Assembly: GCF_900114705.1 (NCBI RefSeq)
Contig: NZ_FOTW01000008.1
Location: forward strand, 1 to 64,000
DNA from: Rugamonas rubra
GTDB lineage: Bacteria > Pseudomonadota > Gammaproteobacteria > Burkholderiales > Burkholderiaceae_D
Direction of reading: 5' to 3'
Length of the DNA: 64,000 bases
The position numbers and the translations under genes are program-made. Each line of letters begins with the position of its first letter. Position 1 is the first letter of the stretch. Shown in pieces: positions 37,486-44,693 of this stretch. The notes under the pieces were generated by a model. That model ran no database searches, was not told where the DNA came from, and saw nothing but the letters and a program-made list of their open reading frames with translations.

Positions 37486-38579
37486 AGCAGTTCTCCTTCG
37501 ATATAGACGGCTTTGAGTTTGAGATCGCGGTCGAGCACCACCACGTCGGCGTAGGCGCCGGGGGCCAGGCGCCCGCGTTCCTGCAGGCCGAGGTAGTCGG
37601 CCGCATAGGTTGAGACGCGGGCCGAGGCGTCCGCCAGATCGAGGCCGAGTCCGACCAGGTTGCGCAGCGCCTGGTCCATGGTGAGGGTGCTGCCGGCCAG
37701 CGTGCCGTCGGCCAGGCGCACGCCGCCCATGCACTTGTGCACGGTGTGGCGGCCCAGCATGTACTCGCCGTCGGGCATGCCGGTGGCGGCGGTCGAGTCG
37801 GTGACGCAGTACAAGTTGGGGATGGCGCGCAGGGCGACCTTGATGGCGCCCGGATGCACGTGCAGCAAATCGGGGATCAGCTCGGCGTATTGGGCGTGCG
37901 CCAGCGCGGCGCCGACCATGCCCGGCTCGCGGTGGTGCAGGCCGCTCATGGCGTTGAACAGGTGGGTGAAGCCGGCCGCGCCGTGCTCGAGGGCGGCGAC
38001 GCCGTCCTCGTAGGAGCCGAGGGTGTGGCCGATCTGCACGCGCATGCCGGCCTCGGTCAGCTCGCGCACCAGGTTCAGGTGGCCGGCGATCTCCGGCGCC
38101 ACCGTGATCAGGCGCAGCGGGGCCAGCGCGGCCAGGCGCTGCACGTCGGCCAGCTTGGCGGCGCGGGCGAAGTTGGGCTGCGCACCGAGCTTGCCGGAGT
38201 TGATGTAGGGGCCCTCGAGGTGGGCGCCGAGCACGCGCGCCTCGCCGGGGCGGCGCTCGGCGCAGGCCGCGCCGATGGCGCGCAGGGCCAGCTCGATGTC
38301 CTCCGGCGGCGCCGTCATGGTGGTGGCCAGCATGCTGGTGGTGCCGTGGCGGGCATGCACGGCGGCGATGACGCGCACCGCGTCGCCGCCCTCCATGACG
38401 TCCTTGCCGGCGCCGCCGTGGACGTGCAGGTCGATGAAGCCGGGGATGACGTAGTCGTCGCCGTTTTGGCTCGGCTCGGCGGCGCTGCCGTGGATGGCGG
38501 CGATGCGCTGGTCGAAGGTGATTTCACCGCGTACCCAGCCGGCCGAGGTCAGGATGTTGCCTTGGATTGAACTGCTCAT
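37482..38579 (-). CDS. nagA: N-acetylglucosamine-6-phosphate deacetylase
   Basis: The 365-residue amidohydrolase removes acetate from GlcNAc-6-P. Metal and catalytic residues are visible: His52 and His54 (IDLHVHGG), Glu122 (HLEGPYI), His185 (IGHT), His206 (THLFNAMSGLHHREPG) and Asp261 (VTDSTAATG). The length is normal (E. coli 382). The ATG overlaps the gntR stop by four bases, and its stop overlaps the start of the deaminase gene, so the three are coupled. Confidence 0.97.
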   Translation of the reverse strand: MSSSIQGNILTSAGWVRGEITFDQRIAAIHGSAAEPSQNGDDYVIPGFIDLHVHGGAGKDVMEGGDAVRVIAAVHARHGTTSMLATTMTAPPEDIELALRAIGAACAERRPGEARVLGAHLEGPYINSGKLGAQPNFARAAKLADVQRLAALAPLRLITVAPEIAGHLNLVRELTEAGMRVQIGHTLGSYEDGVAALEHGAAGFTHLFNAMSGLHHREPGMVGAALAHAQYAELIPDLLHVHPGAIKVALRAIPNLYCVTDSTAATGMPDGEYMLGRHTVHKCMGGVRLADGTLAGSTLTMDQALRNLVGLGLDLADASARVSTYAADYLGLQERGRLAPGAYADVVVLDRDLKLKAVYIEGELL

Positions 38580-39310
38580 CTGCGTGACTCCGCTACGAAT
38601 TCATAATAATCACTGCGGCAATACGAGTGGGTCAGTTCCACCGCCGCGCCGTTGTCGAGATAGCTGACGCGGGTGATGTGCAGCATCGCGGCACCCGCAG
38701 GAATGTTGGCCAGGCGCGCCTGTTCGGCGTTGGCGTTGACGGCGCGGATATGCTGCAGCGCGCGCATCGGGATGGTGCCGTTGGCCTCCAGGTAGCCGTA
38801 CAGCGAGTCGGTCACGCTGTGCGGGTTGGGCATGTAGATGGCCGGGATGGTGGTGGTCTCGATGGCCATCACCACCTCGTCGGCGGTGCGCAGGCGCTTC
38901 AGGCGCGCCACCGGCATGTTGGGCGACAGGCCCAGCGAGAGTAGTTCGAGCGGCGCGGCGATGCCGATGTCGCGCTGCAGCCAGCGCGAGCCGGCGGTGA
39001 AGCCGCGCTGGCGCAGCTCCTCGGAGAAGCTGGTCAGGCGCGACAGCGGTTGCTCCAGCTTGGGCGTGATGTAGGTGCCGGAGCCGCGCTTGCGGGTCAG
39101 CATGCCGCGGTCGCACAGCATGTCGATGGCCTTGCGCGCGGTGACGCGCGAGATGGTCAGCATTTCCGACAGCACGCGCTCGGAGGGCAGCGCCTCGTTG
39201 GCGCGCCAGTCGCCGGCGGAGATGCCGTCGGACAGCTTGTTGGCCAACTGCATGTACAGCGGGGTGTCGCTGTCGGCGTCCGGCTTGAAATCGCTCAACT
39301 GGTCTAGCAC
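38576..39310 (-). CDS. GntR/HutC-family regulator of the nag operon
   Basis: The 244-residue protein starts with GTG at 39310 after AAGGAG; no ATG fits. It has the HutC plan: winged helix (ALPSERVLSEMLTISRVTARKAIDMLCDRGMLTRKRGSG in outline) and a UTRA domain starting near residue 90, ending YCRSDYYEFVAESRR. It is a paralogue of the regulator at 22437-23177. As the second gene of the operon, it likely represses its own promoter, where TGGTATT-like repeats abut the -35 box, with GlcNAc-6-P or GlcN-6-P as a plausible inducer (inference). Confidence 0.9.
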   Translation of the reverse strand: MLDQLSDFKPDADSDTPLYMQLANKLSDGISAGDWRANEALPSERVLSEMLTISRVTARKAIDMLCDRGMLTRKRGSGTYITPKLEQPLSRLTSFSEELRQRGFTAGSRWLQRDIGIAAPLELLSLGLSPNMPVARLKRLRTADEVVMAIETTTIPAIYMPNPHSVTDSLYGYLEANGTIPMRALQHIRAVNANAEQARLANIPAGAAMLHITRVSYLDNGAAVELTHSYCRSDYYEFVAESRR

Positions 39311-39315
39311 AGTCG

Positions 39316-40185
39316 CTACTCCTTCAGGTGTTGTTGGACCAGGCGCAGGGCGCCGGCGGCGGAGTCGCCTTGCGGCGGCACGACCCGCGCCAGCAGCGCC
39401 GGCGGAAGGTAGGCGCGCAGCGGCGCGGCCAGGCCGCCGCACAGGGCGATGGGCAGGGTGCCGGCGGCGTCGAGCGCGCTGCCGATCAGCGCCACCTGGC
39501 GGCCCGCCTCGAGCAGCAGGGCGCGCGCCTCGGCGTCGCTGTCGGCGTGCTGCAGCACGATGCGCGCCAGTTGCGCGTATTGGGTTTGGCTGGCGTTGGC
39601 CAGCCAGACCTGGATGGCGTGGCGGTTGCCGCCGCAGGCCTCGATGACGGCGCGGGCGTAGTCGCTCGATGCGCGGCGGCCGTCGACCACTTGTTCCATG
39701 TGGCTGGCGGCGCGCAGGCCGATCCAGGCGCCGCCGGCCTCGTCGCCGGCCGGGAAGCCCCAGCCGCCCACTTCGTGGCGCGTGCCGTCGGCCTGCAGGA
39801 TCTCGCCGACGCTGCCGGTGCCCAGCGCGATGATGGCGCCGGGCCGGCCGGCGTGGGCGCCGAGCAGGGTGGTGTAGGCGTCCGATTCGAGCACGACGGC
39901 GGCGTAGCCGGGGTTGGCGGCGACGAACTCGGCGGCCCACTCGGGGTTGTGCACGCCGGCCAGGCCGAGGCCGACGGCGATGTGGGCGCGGCCGGGAGTG
40001 GCCAGGCCGGCGGCGGCGAAGGCCTGCCCGGCGGCCTGTTCCACCGAGGCCCAGGCCTTGGCGATGCCGTGCAGCAGGCCGGAGGGGCCGGCGGCGCCCT
40101 CGGCCAGTTCGACGCCGTCGCGGCGCGCCAGACGTACGCGGGTGCCGCTGCCGCCACCGTCGACGCCGATTAAGTATTCGATCAT
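39316..40185 (-). CDS. BadF/BadG-type N-acetylglucosamine kinase
   Basis: The 289-residue ASKHA kinase starts MIEYLIGVDGGGSGTRVRLA, with the phosphate-1 loop. ESDAYTTLLGAHAGRPGAIIALGTGSVG (in outline) carries phosphate-2, and GGWGFPAGDEAGGAWIG resembles mammalian and bacterial GlcNAc kinases of this family. It phosphorylates free GlcNAc, which is needed because the transporters here are not PTS. An upstream TTG at 40203 is in frame, but the ATG at 40185 gives the normal N-terminus. It is the first gene of the operon. Confidence 0.9.
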   Translation of the reverse strand: MIEYLIGVDGGGSGTRVRLARRDGVELAEGAAGPSGLLHGIAKAWASVEQAAGQAFAAAGLATPGRAHIAVGLGLAGVHNPEWAAEFVAANPGYAAVVLESDAYTTLLGAHAGRPGAIIALGTGSVGEILQADGTRHEVGGWGFPAGDEAGGAWIGLRAASHMEQVVDGRRASSDYARAVIEACGGNRHAIQVWLANASQTQYAQLARIVLQHADSDAEARALLLEAGRQVALIGSALDAAGTLPIALCGGLAAPLRAYLPPALLARVVPPQGDSAAGALRLVQQHLKE

Positions 40186-40290
40186 GTTTGTATGAGCACG
40201 CAAATGAGTAGGCCGGTGGGTACGCCAGCGCGGCTTGCGCCGCGACCCGGCGCGGCCCTTGCGGGCGCTGAAACCGGGGAGTTGTGGGGC

Positions 40291-40319
40291 ACTATATTGT
40301 TGCCAAACCAGCTTGTCAA
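40291..40319 (-). promoter_or_regulatory. Sigma-70 promoter of the nag operon
   Basis: On the minus strand, TTGACA (complement of 40314-40319), a 17-base spacer and TATAGT (complement of 40291-40296) form a near-consensus promoter, 106-134 bases upstream of the GlcNAc kinase start. The transcript would begin near 40284. The rest of the 344-base gap to the next gene shows no other gene. Confidence 0.8.
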
Positions 40320-40320
40320 C

Positions 40321-40340
40321 AGGTATTTAACTGGTATTAA
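40321..40340. promoter_or_regulatory. Candidate GntR operator repeats at the nag promoter
   Basis: AGGTATTTAACTGGTATTAA contains two direct TGGTATT-like half-sites ten bases apart, immediately upstream of the -35 box on the minus strand. Another copy, TTTGGTATTG, is at 40422-40431. The half-site matches the perfect inverted repeat at 23247-23279. Confidence 0.55.
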
Positions 40341-40529
40341 AAATTTCGGAAGTGGCATTGCAGCGCCTCGCCGCCATTGCAGGCTAAGTCATTGTTTTTT
40401 AATGATTCTACGGCCTTGCCATTTGGTATTGTCGTGGTGTGGAGTAAATGCCACTTCGAACTGGTTTTGCCCACCCCGGCGGCGGCAGGGAGTACACTGT
40501 CGCCTTTACCCCTGAGTTGGAACGAACAC

Positions 40530-40811
40530 ATGAACAAGGCAGTACAAAGCGATTATTGGGACGAGTGGCAGCGCGAAGCGCTGGCGGCGGGCGTCAAGCC
40601 GGCCCTGGCCAAGCTGGGCATGGAGGTGCTGCGCGCGCACCGTAAGAACCGTTGGCCCAAGCATTTCCTCGGTCAAATGGACGATGCGCCGATGATGCTC
40701 AGCATGTGCCTGGAGGAACCCGACGAGAGCGAGCTGCTGTTCATCGAGAACCTGCACCCCTACGACGCCAAGCTGATCGCCGCCACCAAGAAGCGCCTGT
40801 GCTTCGAGTGA
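40530..40811 (+). CDS. Hypothetical protein, 93 aa
   Basis: I do not recognise this family. The ATG at 40530 follows GGAACGAACAC. The soluble protein is rich in Leu, Glu and Lys and includes KNRWPKHFLGQMDDAPMMLSMCLEEPDESELLF. There is no signal peptide, membrane segment or known motif. Codon use is like the neighbours. It is convergent with the head-GIN gene and ends before a 17-bp terminator hairpin. Confidence 0.72.
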   Translation: MNKAVQSDYWDEWQREALAAGVKPALAKLGMEVLRAHRKNRWPKHFLGQMDDAPMMLSMCLEEPDESELLFIENLHPYDAKLIAATKKRLCFE

Positions 40812-40860
40812 GCTAGCGACTAGCCAGGCGGGCGCATGGCGCCGGCTGGAAACGACAACG

Positions 40861-40898
40861 CGACAACGCCCGGACTAGCGATAGTCCGGGCGTTGTCG
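40861..40898. terminator. Hairpin between convergent genes
   Basis: CGACAACGCCCGGACTA (40861-40877), loop GCGA, and its exact complement (40882-40898) form a 17-bp stem. T-tracts are short (TT on the plus side), yet the stem is very stable and placed to serve both genes. Confidence 0.7.
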
Positions 40899-40926
40899 TT
40901 TGTCGCGGCGGTGATGGCGCGGCGGG

Positions 40927-42303
40927 CTATTCGCGGCCCTCGCGCTGGCCGTCGCGGTCGATGGTGACCAGGCGGGCGACGCTGTTGGCCGTCTGTAAAC
41001 GCGGCTTGAGCTTGAGCTGGGCGCTGCCGGGGCCGCGCACCTGCACGTCGGCCTGTTCGGCCTGCAGGTGGCGGCCGTCGAGCTCGCCGCTGCCGCGCAG
41101 CTGCGCGCTCAGCGTTTGCGTGCGGCCGTCCAGCTTGACCTGGCCGGGGCCGCTCATGGTCAGCTTGACGCTGTTGCACTCGGGGCTGGCCTGCAGCTCG
41201 CCGCTGCCGCTCATCTCGGCCTCGAGCGCGTCGCTGATCTTGTTGAGGTGGATGTTGCCGGGGCCGCGGCTGCGGGCGAAGGCGCGCGCCACCGCCAACT
41301 GGCGCGCGTCGAGCCTGCCGCTGCCGCTCAGTTCGGCGCTGAGCGTGGCGCTGCTGCCCGACAGGGTCATGTTGCCGGCGCTGCTGAGGATGACGCGGGC
41401 GTTCTGCGCCTGCAGGCCGCGCGCCGTCAGGTCGCCCGAGCCGTGCACCTCGGCGTCGAATTTCTTGATGTTGCCGGCCACGCAGGCGTCGCCCGGGCCG
41501 CGCAGGATGGCGCTGACGGCGTCGGCGGCCAGGTCGCAGGCGTGCAGGTCGCCCGAGCCGCTCAGCTCGGCGCGCAGCTCGCCGCTGGCGCCGCTCAGGC
41601 GCAGCGAGCCGGGGCCGCGCAGCAGGGCGCTGACGCGGGCCGTCTGCAGGTCGGCGACGCGGACGTCGCCCGAGCCGGCCATCTCGAGCACCAGGTCGGC
41701 GCTGACGCCGGCCGCCTCGACGTCGCCGGGGCCGCTGGCCTGCAGCGTCAGGCTGGCCGTCTTCAGCTGGCGCAGGTCGACGTCGCCGCTGCCGCCGGCG
41801 TGCACGGTCAAGGCGCGCACGCTGCCGCTGGCGCGCACGTCGCCGGGGCCGTTGGCGTCGAGGTTCAGCTTGTCGCCCTGGAACTGCTGCAGCTCGACGT
41901 CGCCGGAGCCGGACGACTTCAGGCTTTTCAGGTCGGGCGCCTGGACGTACAGCAGCAGCTTGGGCTGCTTGCCGAAGCTCAGGCTCCAGCCGACGCGCTT
42001 GGCCGGGCGCAGCACCAGCGTCTCGCCGACCACCTTGCTGTCGAGGTCGGCGAACTGCTTGCTGGGGCCGCGCAGGTCCAGCCCGCGCTCGCCTTGGGCG
42101 CTGACCACCAGCTGATAGGGGCCGGAGACGTCGATGGCGCTGAACGGCGCCAGGTTGCGGTGTTCGACGCCGACGGCGGCGTCGGCGGCGCGGGCCGGCC
42201 GCGAGCGGTCGTCGGCGCGGGCCGCCTGGACGGCGCCCAGGCCGACGAGCAGGCTGAGTAGCAGGGACGGGGCGAGCAGGGCGGGGGTGTTGTGCGGTTT
42301 CAT
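40927..42303 (-). CDS. Head-GIN (DUF2807) repeat protein with alternating GSG/GPG rungs
   Basis: A 458-residue exported protein (signal peptide to about residue 30, ending ARADD). After a head-GIN start (FSAIDVSGPYQLVVSAQG, 54-71) it becomes a regular repeat. Gly-Ser-Gly turns at 132, 171, 211, 249, 288, 327, 366 and 404 alternate with Gly-Pro-Gly turns at 152, 191, 230, 269, 347, 385 and 424; the turn at 308 reads SAG. The period is 19-20 residues, which suits one rung of a right-handed beta-helix. Typical DUF2807 proteins have about 230 residues and fewer rungs. Function is unknown; a periplasmic or surface scaffold is plausible. Confidence 0.85.
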   Translation of the reverse strand: MKPHNTPALLAPSLLLSLLVGLGAVQAARADDRSRPARAADAAVGVEHRNLAPFSAIDVSGPYQLVVSAQGERGLDLRGPSKQFADLDSKVVGETLVLRPAKRVGWSLSFGKQPKLLLYVQAPDLKSLKSSGSGDVELQQFQGDKLNLDANGPGDVRASGSVRALTVHAGGSGDVDLRQLKTASLTLQASGPGDVEAAGVSADLVLEMAGSGDVRVADLQTARVSALLRGPGSLRLSGASGELRAELSGSGDLHACDLAADAVSAILRGPGDACVAGNIKKFDAEVHGSGDLTARGLQAQNARVILSSAGNMTLSGSSATLSAELSGSGRLDARQLAVARAFARSRGPGNIHLNKISDALEAEMSGSGELQASPECNSVKLTMSGPGQVKLDGRTQTLSAQLRGSGELDGRHLQAEQADVQVRGPGSAQLKLKPRLQTANSVARLVTIDRDGQREGRE

Positions 42304-42442
42304 GGGGGCAATCGTTGGCGGAGGCTGGGATAGCTAGACAATATGATAAAACAGCGGCCGGTGGAAGGGCCGTGGGACAGAAGCGCGAAACGGCGGGACC
42401 AACTGCGCAAAACCGGTGTCGAGCGGGGCGCCGTGGCGGACG

Positions 42443-42470
42443 AAAAAAAAAGCCCTTGCGAGCAAGGGCT
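42443..42470 (-). terminator. Terminator of the PEP-CTERM gene at 42492
   Basis: AGCCCTTG (42451-42458) pairs with CAAGGGCT (42463-42470); on the minus strand it is followed by eight T's (42450-42443). Confidence 0.88.
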
Positions 42471-42491
42471 ATGGAAACGGCCAGCTTGCCT

Positions 42492-42905
42492 CTAGGCCGT
42501 GAACTTCTCGTCTTGTTCCTTTTGTGCGCTGATGACGAGCAGCACCGCGCCGAGCAGCAACATCGAGTACACCTTCGGCTCGGGCACGGTGGAGTATTTG
42601 GTTTTCGACGGCAGGGCATGGGCCGCGAACTGCTGGGCCGCTTTGCTGGCGCGGTCGAACTGGGCGGGCGCGAGGGAGCTGCGCGGTCGGCCCCACGGCG
42701 CGCCGCCGCGTCGGAGCTCGGTGTTGGCAAGGAATTGCTCGGCGCCTTGCAGGGCGTCGCCGACGGTGCCGGACTCGGTCTCGACCGTGAGAATCGGTGT
42801 GCTGCGGGCCGTGGCGCCGGGCGGCGCCGCGGGTGTGGCTGCCATTGCGGCGGGCAGCGTGGTAAGCATGAAGATGAAGGATGACGCGATTGTTATGTTT
42901 TTCAT
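42492..42905 (-). CDS. Small PEP-CTERM-like sorted protein
   Basis: The 137-residue protein starts at the ATG at 42905 with a signal peptide (to AAMAATP, about residue 24). The middle is polar and unrecognised. The C-terminus is VPEPKVYSMLLLGAVLLVISAQKEQDEKF: a VPEP motif followed by a membrane segment, as in exosortase substrates. The usual basic cluster after the helix is replaced by a mixed Lys/Asp/Glu tail. A cognate exosortase (EpsH family) must be encoded elsewhere. Such proteins occur with exopolysaccharide or biofilm loci. Confidence 0.75.
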   Translation of the reverse strand: MKNITIASSFIFMLTTLPAAMAATPAAPPGATARSTPILTVETESGTVGDALQGAEQFLANTELRRGGAPWGRPRSSLAPAQFDRASKAAQQFAAHALPSKTKYSTVPEPKVYSMLLLGAVLLVISAQKEQDEKFTA

Positions 42906-43310
42906 CAAAATCCCCGGTGTTATTGATACCAAGACGCTGGTATGCGTGGCCGTCCGGCTGGGGGCGATGCCTTGCCCGGCCCGGCGGTGTCCGCTGTTTT
43001 TTCCGAATGATCTGTCCGCCAAGCGCCGTCCGCCAAACGTTGTTTAGGTGGCGGTAATGGCTTGCATTTGCTTAGAGGCCGAGGTCAATTAAATCATAGT
43101 AGCCACCAGCTGCATATTAAAATTTGACAATACGTGTTGTGGTTTTGGAACGGCGAAACTATGGACCGGCTTGGTGCGGGAGGGAAGCTTTCTAGAGGGG
43201 AATTTTGCTGGTGTGTCTGCCGGCGGCGGCGAGCCGGGGCAGATTGGCGATCAGTTTCCGTGCGTTCATGATGTGGCTCCAAAAGAGTGTTGTGGTGGCG
43301 CCACGCTGGC
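42906..43310. other. Intergenic region without a recognisable gene
   Basis: About 400 bases between the PEP-CTERM gene and the LysR remnant. The part from 43040 to 43150 is A/T-rich and could hold promoters. A short minus-strand frame (ATG near 43269) would encode MNARKLIANLPRLAAAGRHTS and then stops soon; it may be the broken start of another gene, but I cannot support it. Confidence 0.5.
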
Positions 43311-43686
43311 GGCCCCCTGCGCATCTACTGCCACCCGGGCTTCGGCCGCGACCAGCTGGCGCCGCTGCTGCCGCGCTTTGCCGCCAAGCAAGCCGACATC
43401 GTGCTCGACGTGACCATGGACGACAAGAACGTCGACCTGGTCGAGGACGGCTTCGACGTCGGCATCTACATCGGCATCCAGAAGATCGAGCCGAGCATGG
43501 TGGCGCGCCGGCTGGCCACCTCGAACGTGATCCTGTGCGCGGCGCCGGCCGCGCCGCGCGAGTTGCGCGGCCACGACTGCCTGAACTACGCTTACGAGGA
43601 GCTGCGCCACCAGTGGCCGATGCGCTGCGGCGCCAAGGAGCTTGTTCCCCGAGCCGGAGGCCGACCCGTGGCTGCCGGCCGGCTGA
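43311..43686 (+). pseudogene. LysR-type regulator remnant (two fragments)
   Basis: Bases 43311-43626 encode part of a LysR effector domain: GPLRIYCHPGFGRDQLAPLL, then DKNVDLVEDGFDVGIYIG and VARRLATSNVILCAAP. The N-terminal helix-turn-helix is absent. After CLNYAYEELRHQWPM the frame breaks, and a different frame gives LFPEPEADPWLPAG and a stop at 43684-43686, a typical LysR C-terminus. So an internal deletion of about 100 codons with a frameshift joined the two pieces near 43640. The gene cannot make a DNA-binding protein. Confidence 0.82.
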
Positions 43687-43846
43687 GCGGCGCCGGCTGG
43701 AGTTTGCCGCGCCGCCGCCGTTACCATCGATAGAGCAGGGGCGCAACACGGCACGTCAGGGAGTAGTTGATTTGCCGGGCTGGTGTCATAATGCCTGCAG
43801 TGCTATGCCGTGAAGGCCCGCATAGGCGCCGGTGAGGGGGGCTGCG

Positions 43847-44032
43847 ATGATCAAGTATATGGGGACGAAAACCACCGGCGACGGGGCGGTGCTTTACCTT
43901 TTTTTGGTTAACGGTGTGCCGAAGGAGATCCGCGAAAGCGCCCTGAAGCAACACCCGGGCTGCTACGAGGCGCTGCCGGCCACGGCCAAGGCGCGCATCA
44001 GCGCCAACCGCGCCTGGATGTCGAAACTGTAA
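43847..44032 (+). CDS. Hypothetical protein, 61 aa
   Basis: No family is recognised. GAGGGGGG lies five bases before the ATG at 43847, an unusually strong ribosome site that supports expression. The protein (IKYMGTKTTGDGAVLYLFLV at the start, ending SANRAWMSKL) is small, basic and without a signal peptide. A single predicted beta-hairpin plus helix is possible. It stands alone between the LysR remnant and an exported-protein gene. Confidence 0.55.
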   Translation: MIKYMGTKTTGDGAVLYLFLVNGVPKEIRESALKQHPGCYEALPATAKARISANRAWMSKL

Positions 44033-44090
44033 ACGACGGTCGCGGCCGCCTTCGGCGCGCGGCTGGTTCAACCCTGGAGTCTGGCATGGT

Positions 44091-44675
44091 GTGTCCATCA
44101 TCGTTGTTGCAAGCGACGCCGCCGGGCGGGCGCCGGCCTTGCTGAGCGCGCGCCGCCTTGGCGGCCCGCCGCTTGGCGCCGGCCGGCCGCCGCTGGCCGC
44201 CGCCGGCCTGGCGCTGCTGCTGGCGCTGGCGGCCGCGTCGGCCGGCGCCGCGCCGACCACCTTCGGCACCATCATCGGCAACGGCCTGCAGTGCCGCGAC
44301 CAGATCGACAACCAGTACTACTACGACTACCTGCTCGGCGCCTTCGGCCCGGCCTACAAGCGCGAGGGCGGCGCCTACTGGTTCAAGACCGACGGCACGC
44401 TGTGGGGCATCCCGATCAGCGAGGTGATGGTCAGCGACGACAGCAGCGCGCTGGTGTTCGTCGGCGCCGTCGCCGAGGCCACGCCGGAGAAGCTGGAGCA
44501 GGCCATCACCGAGCAGCTCGGCGTGCACTACGCCAAGATCGACAGCTCGGCCTTCCCGGTGCGCGAGGCCAGCCCGGCCGCCCGCATCGTCTATTTCGAC
44601 ACCAAATCCAAGATCTACTGCGCCAAGTTCAAACCGCTGCCGCCCGCGCTCAACGGCCGGCGACCGGGACGCTGA
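44091..44675 (+). CDS. Exported hypothetical protein upstream of ExeA/GspB genes
   Basis: The 194-residue frame starts with GTG at 44091; a later start may be real, because the signal peptide (GLALLLALAAASAGAAP) ends only near residue 54 and is preceded by an Arg/Gly-rich leader. The mature part has GNGLQCRDQIDNQYYYDYLLGAFGPAYKREGGAYWF in outline and one more Cys near the C-terminus (KIYCAKF), so a disulfide is possible. No domain is recognised. It ends 18 bases before the ExeA-like gene and may share its transcript. Confidence 0.7.
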   Translation: MSIIVVASDAAGRAPALLSARRLGGPPLGAGRPPLAAAGLALLLALAAASAGAAPTTFGTIIGNGLQCRDQIDNQYYYDYLLGAFGPAYKREGGAYWFKTDGTLWGIPISEVMVSDDSSALVFVGAVAEATPEKLEQAITEQLGVHYAKIDSSAFPVREASPAARIVYFDTKSKIYCAKFKPLPPALNGRRPGR

Positions 44676-44693
44676 CGCACCGCCAGGGCCTTC

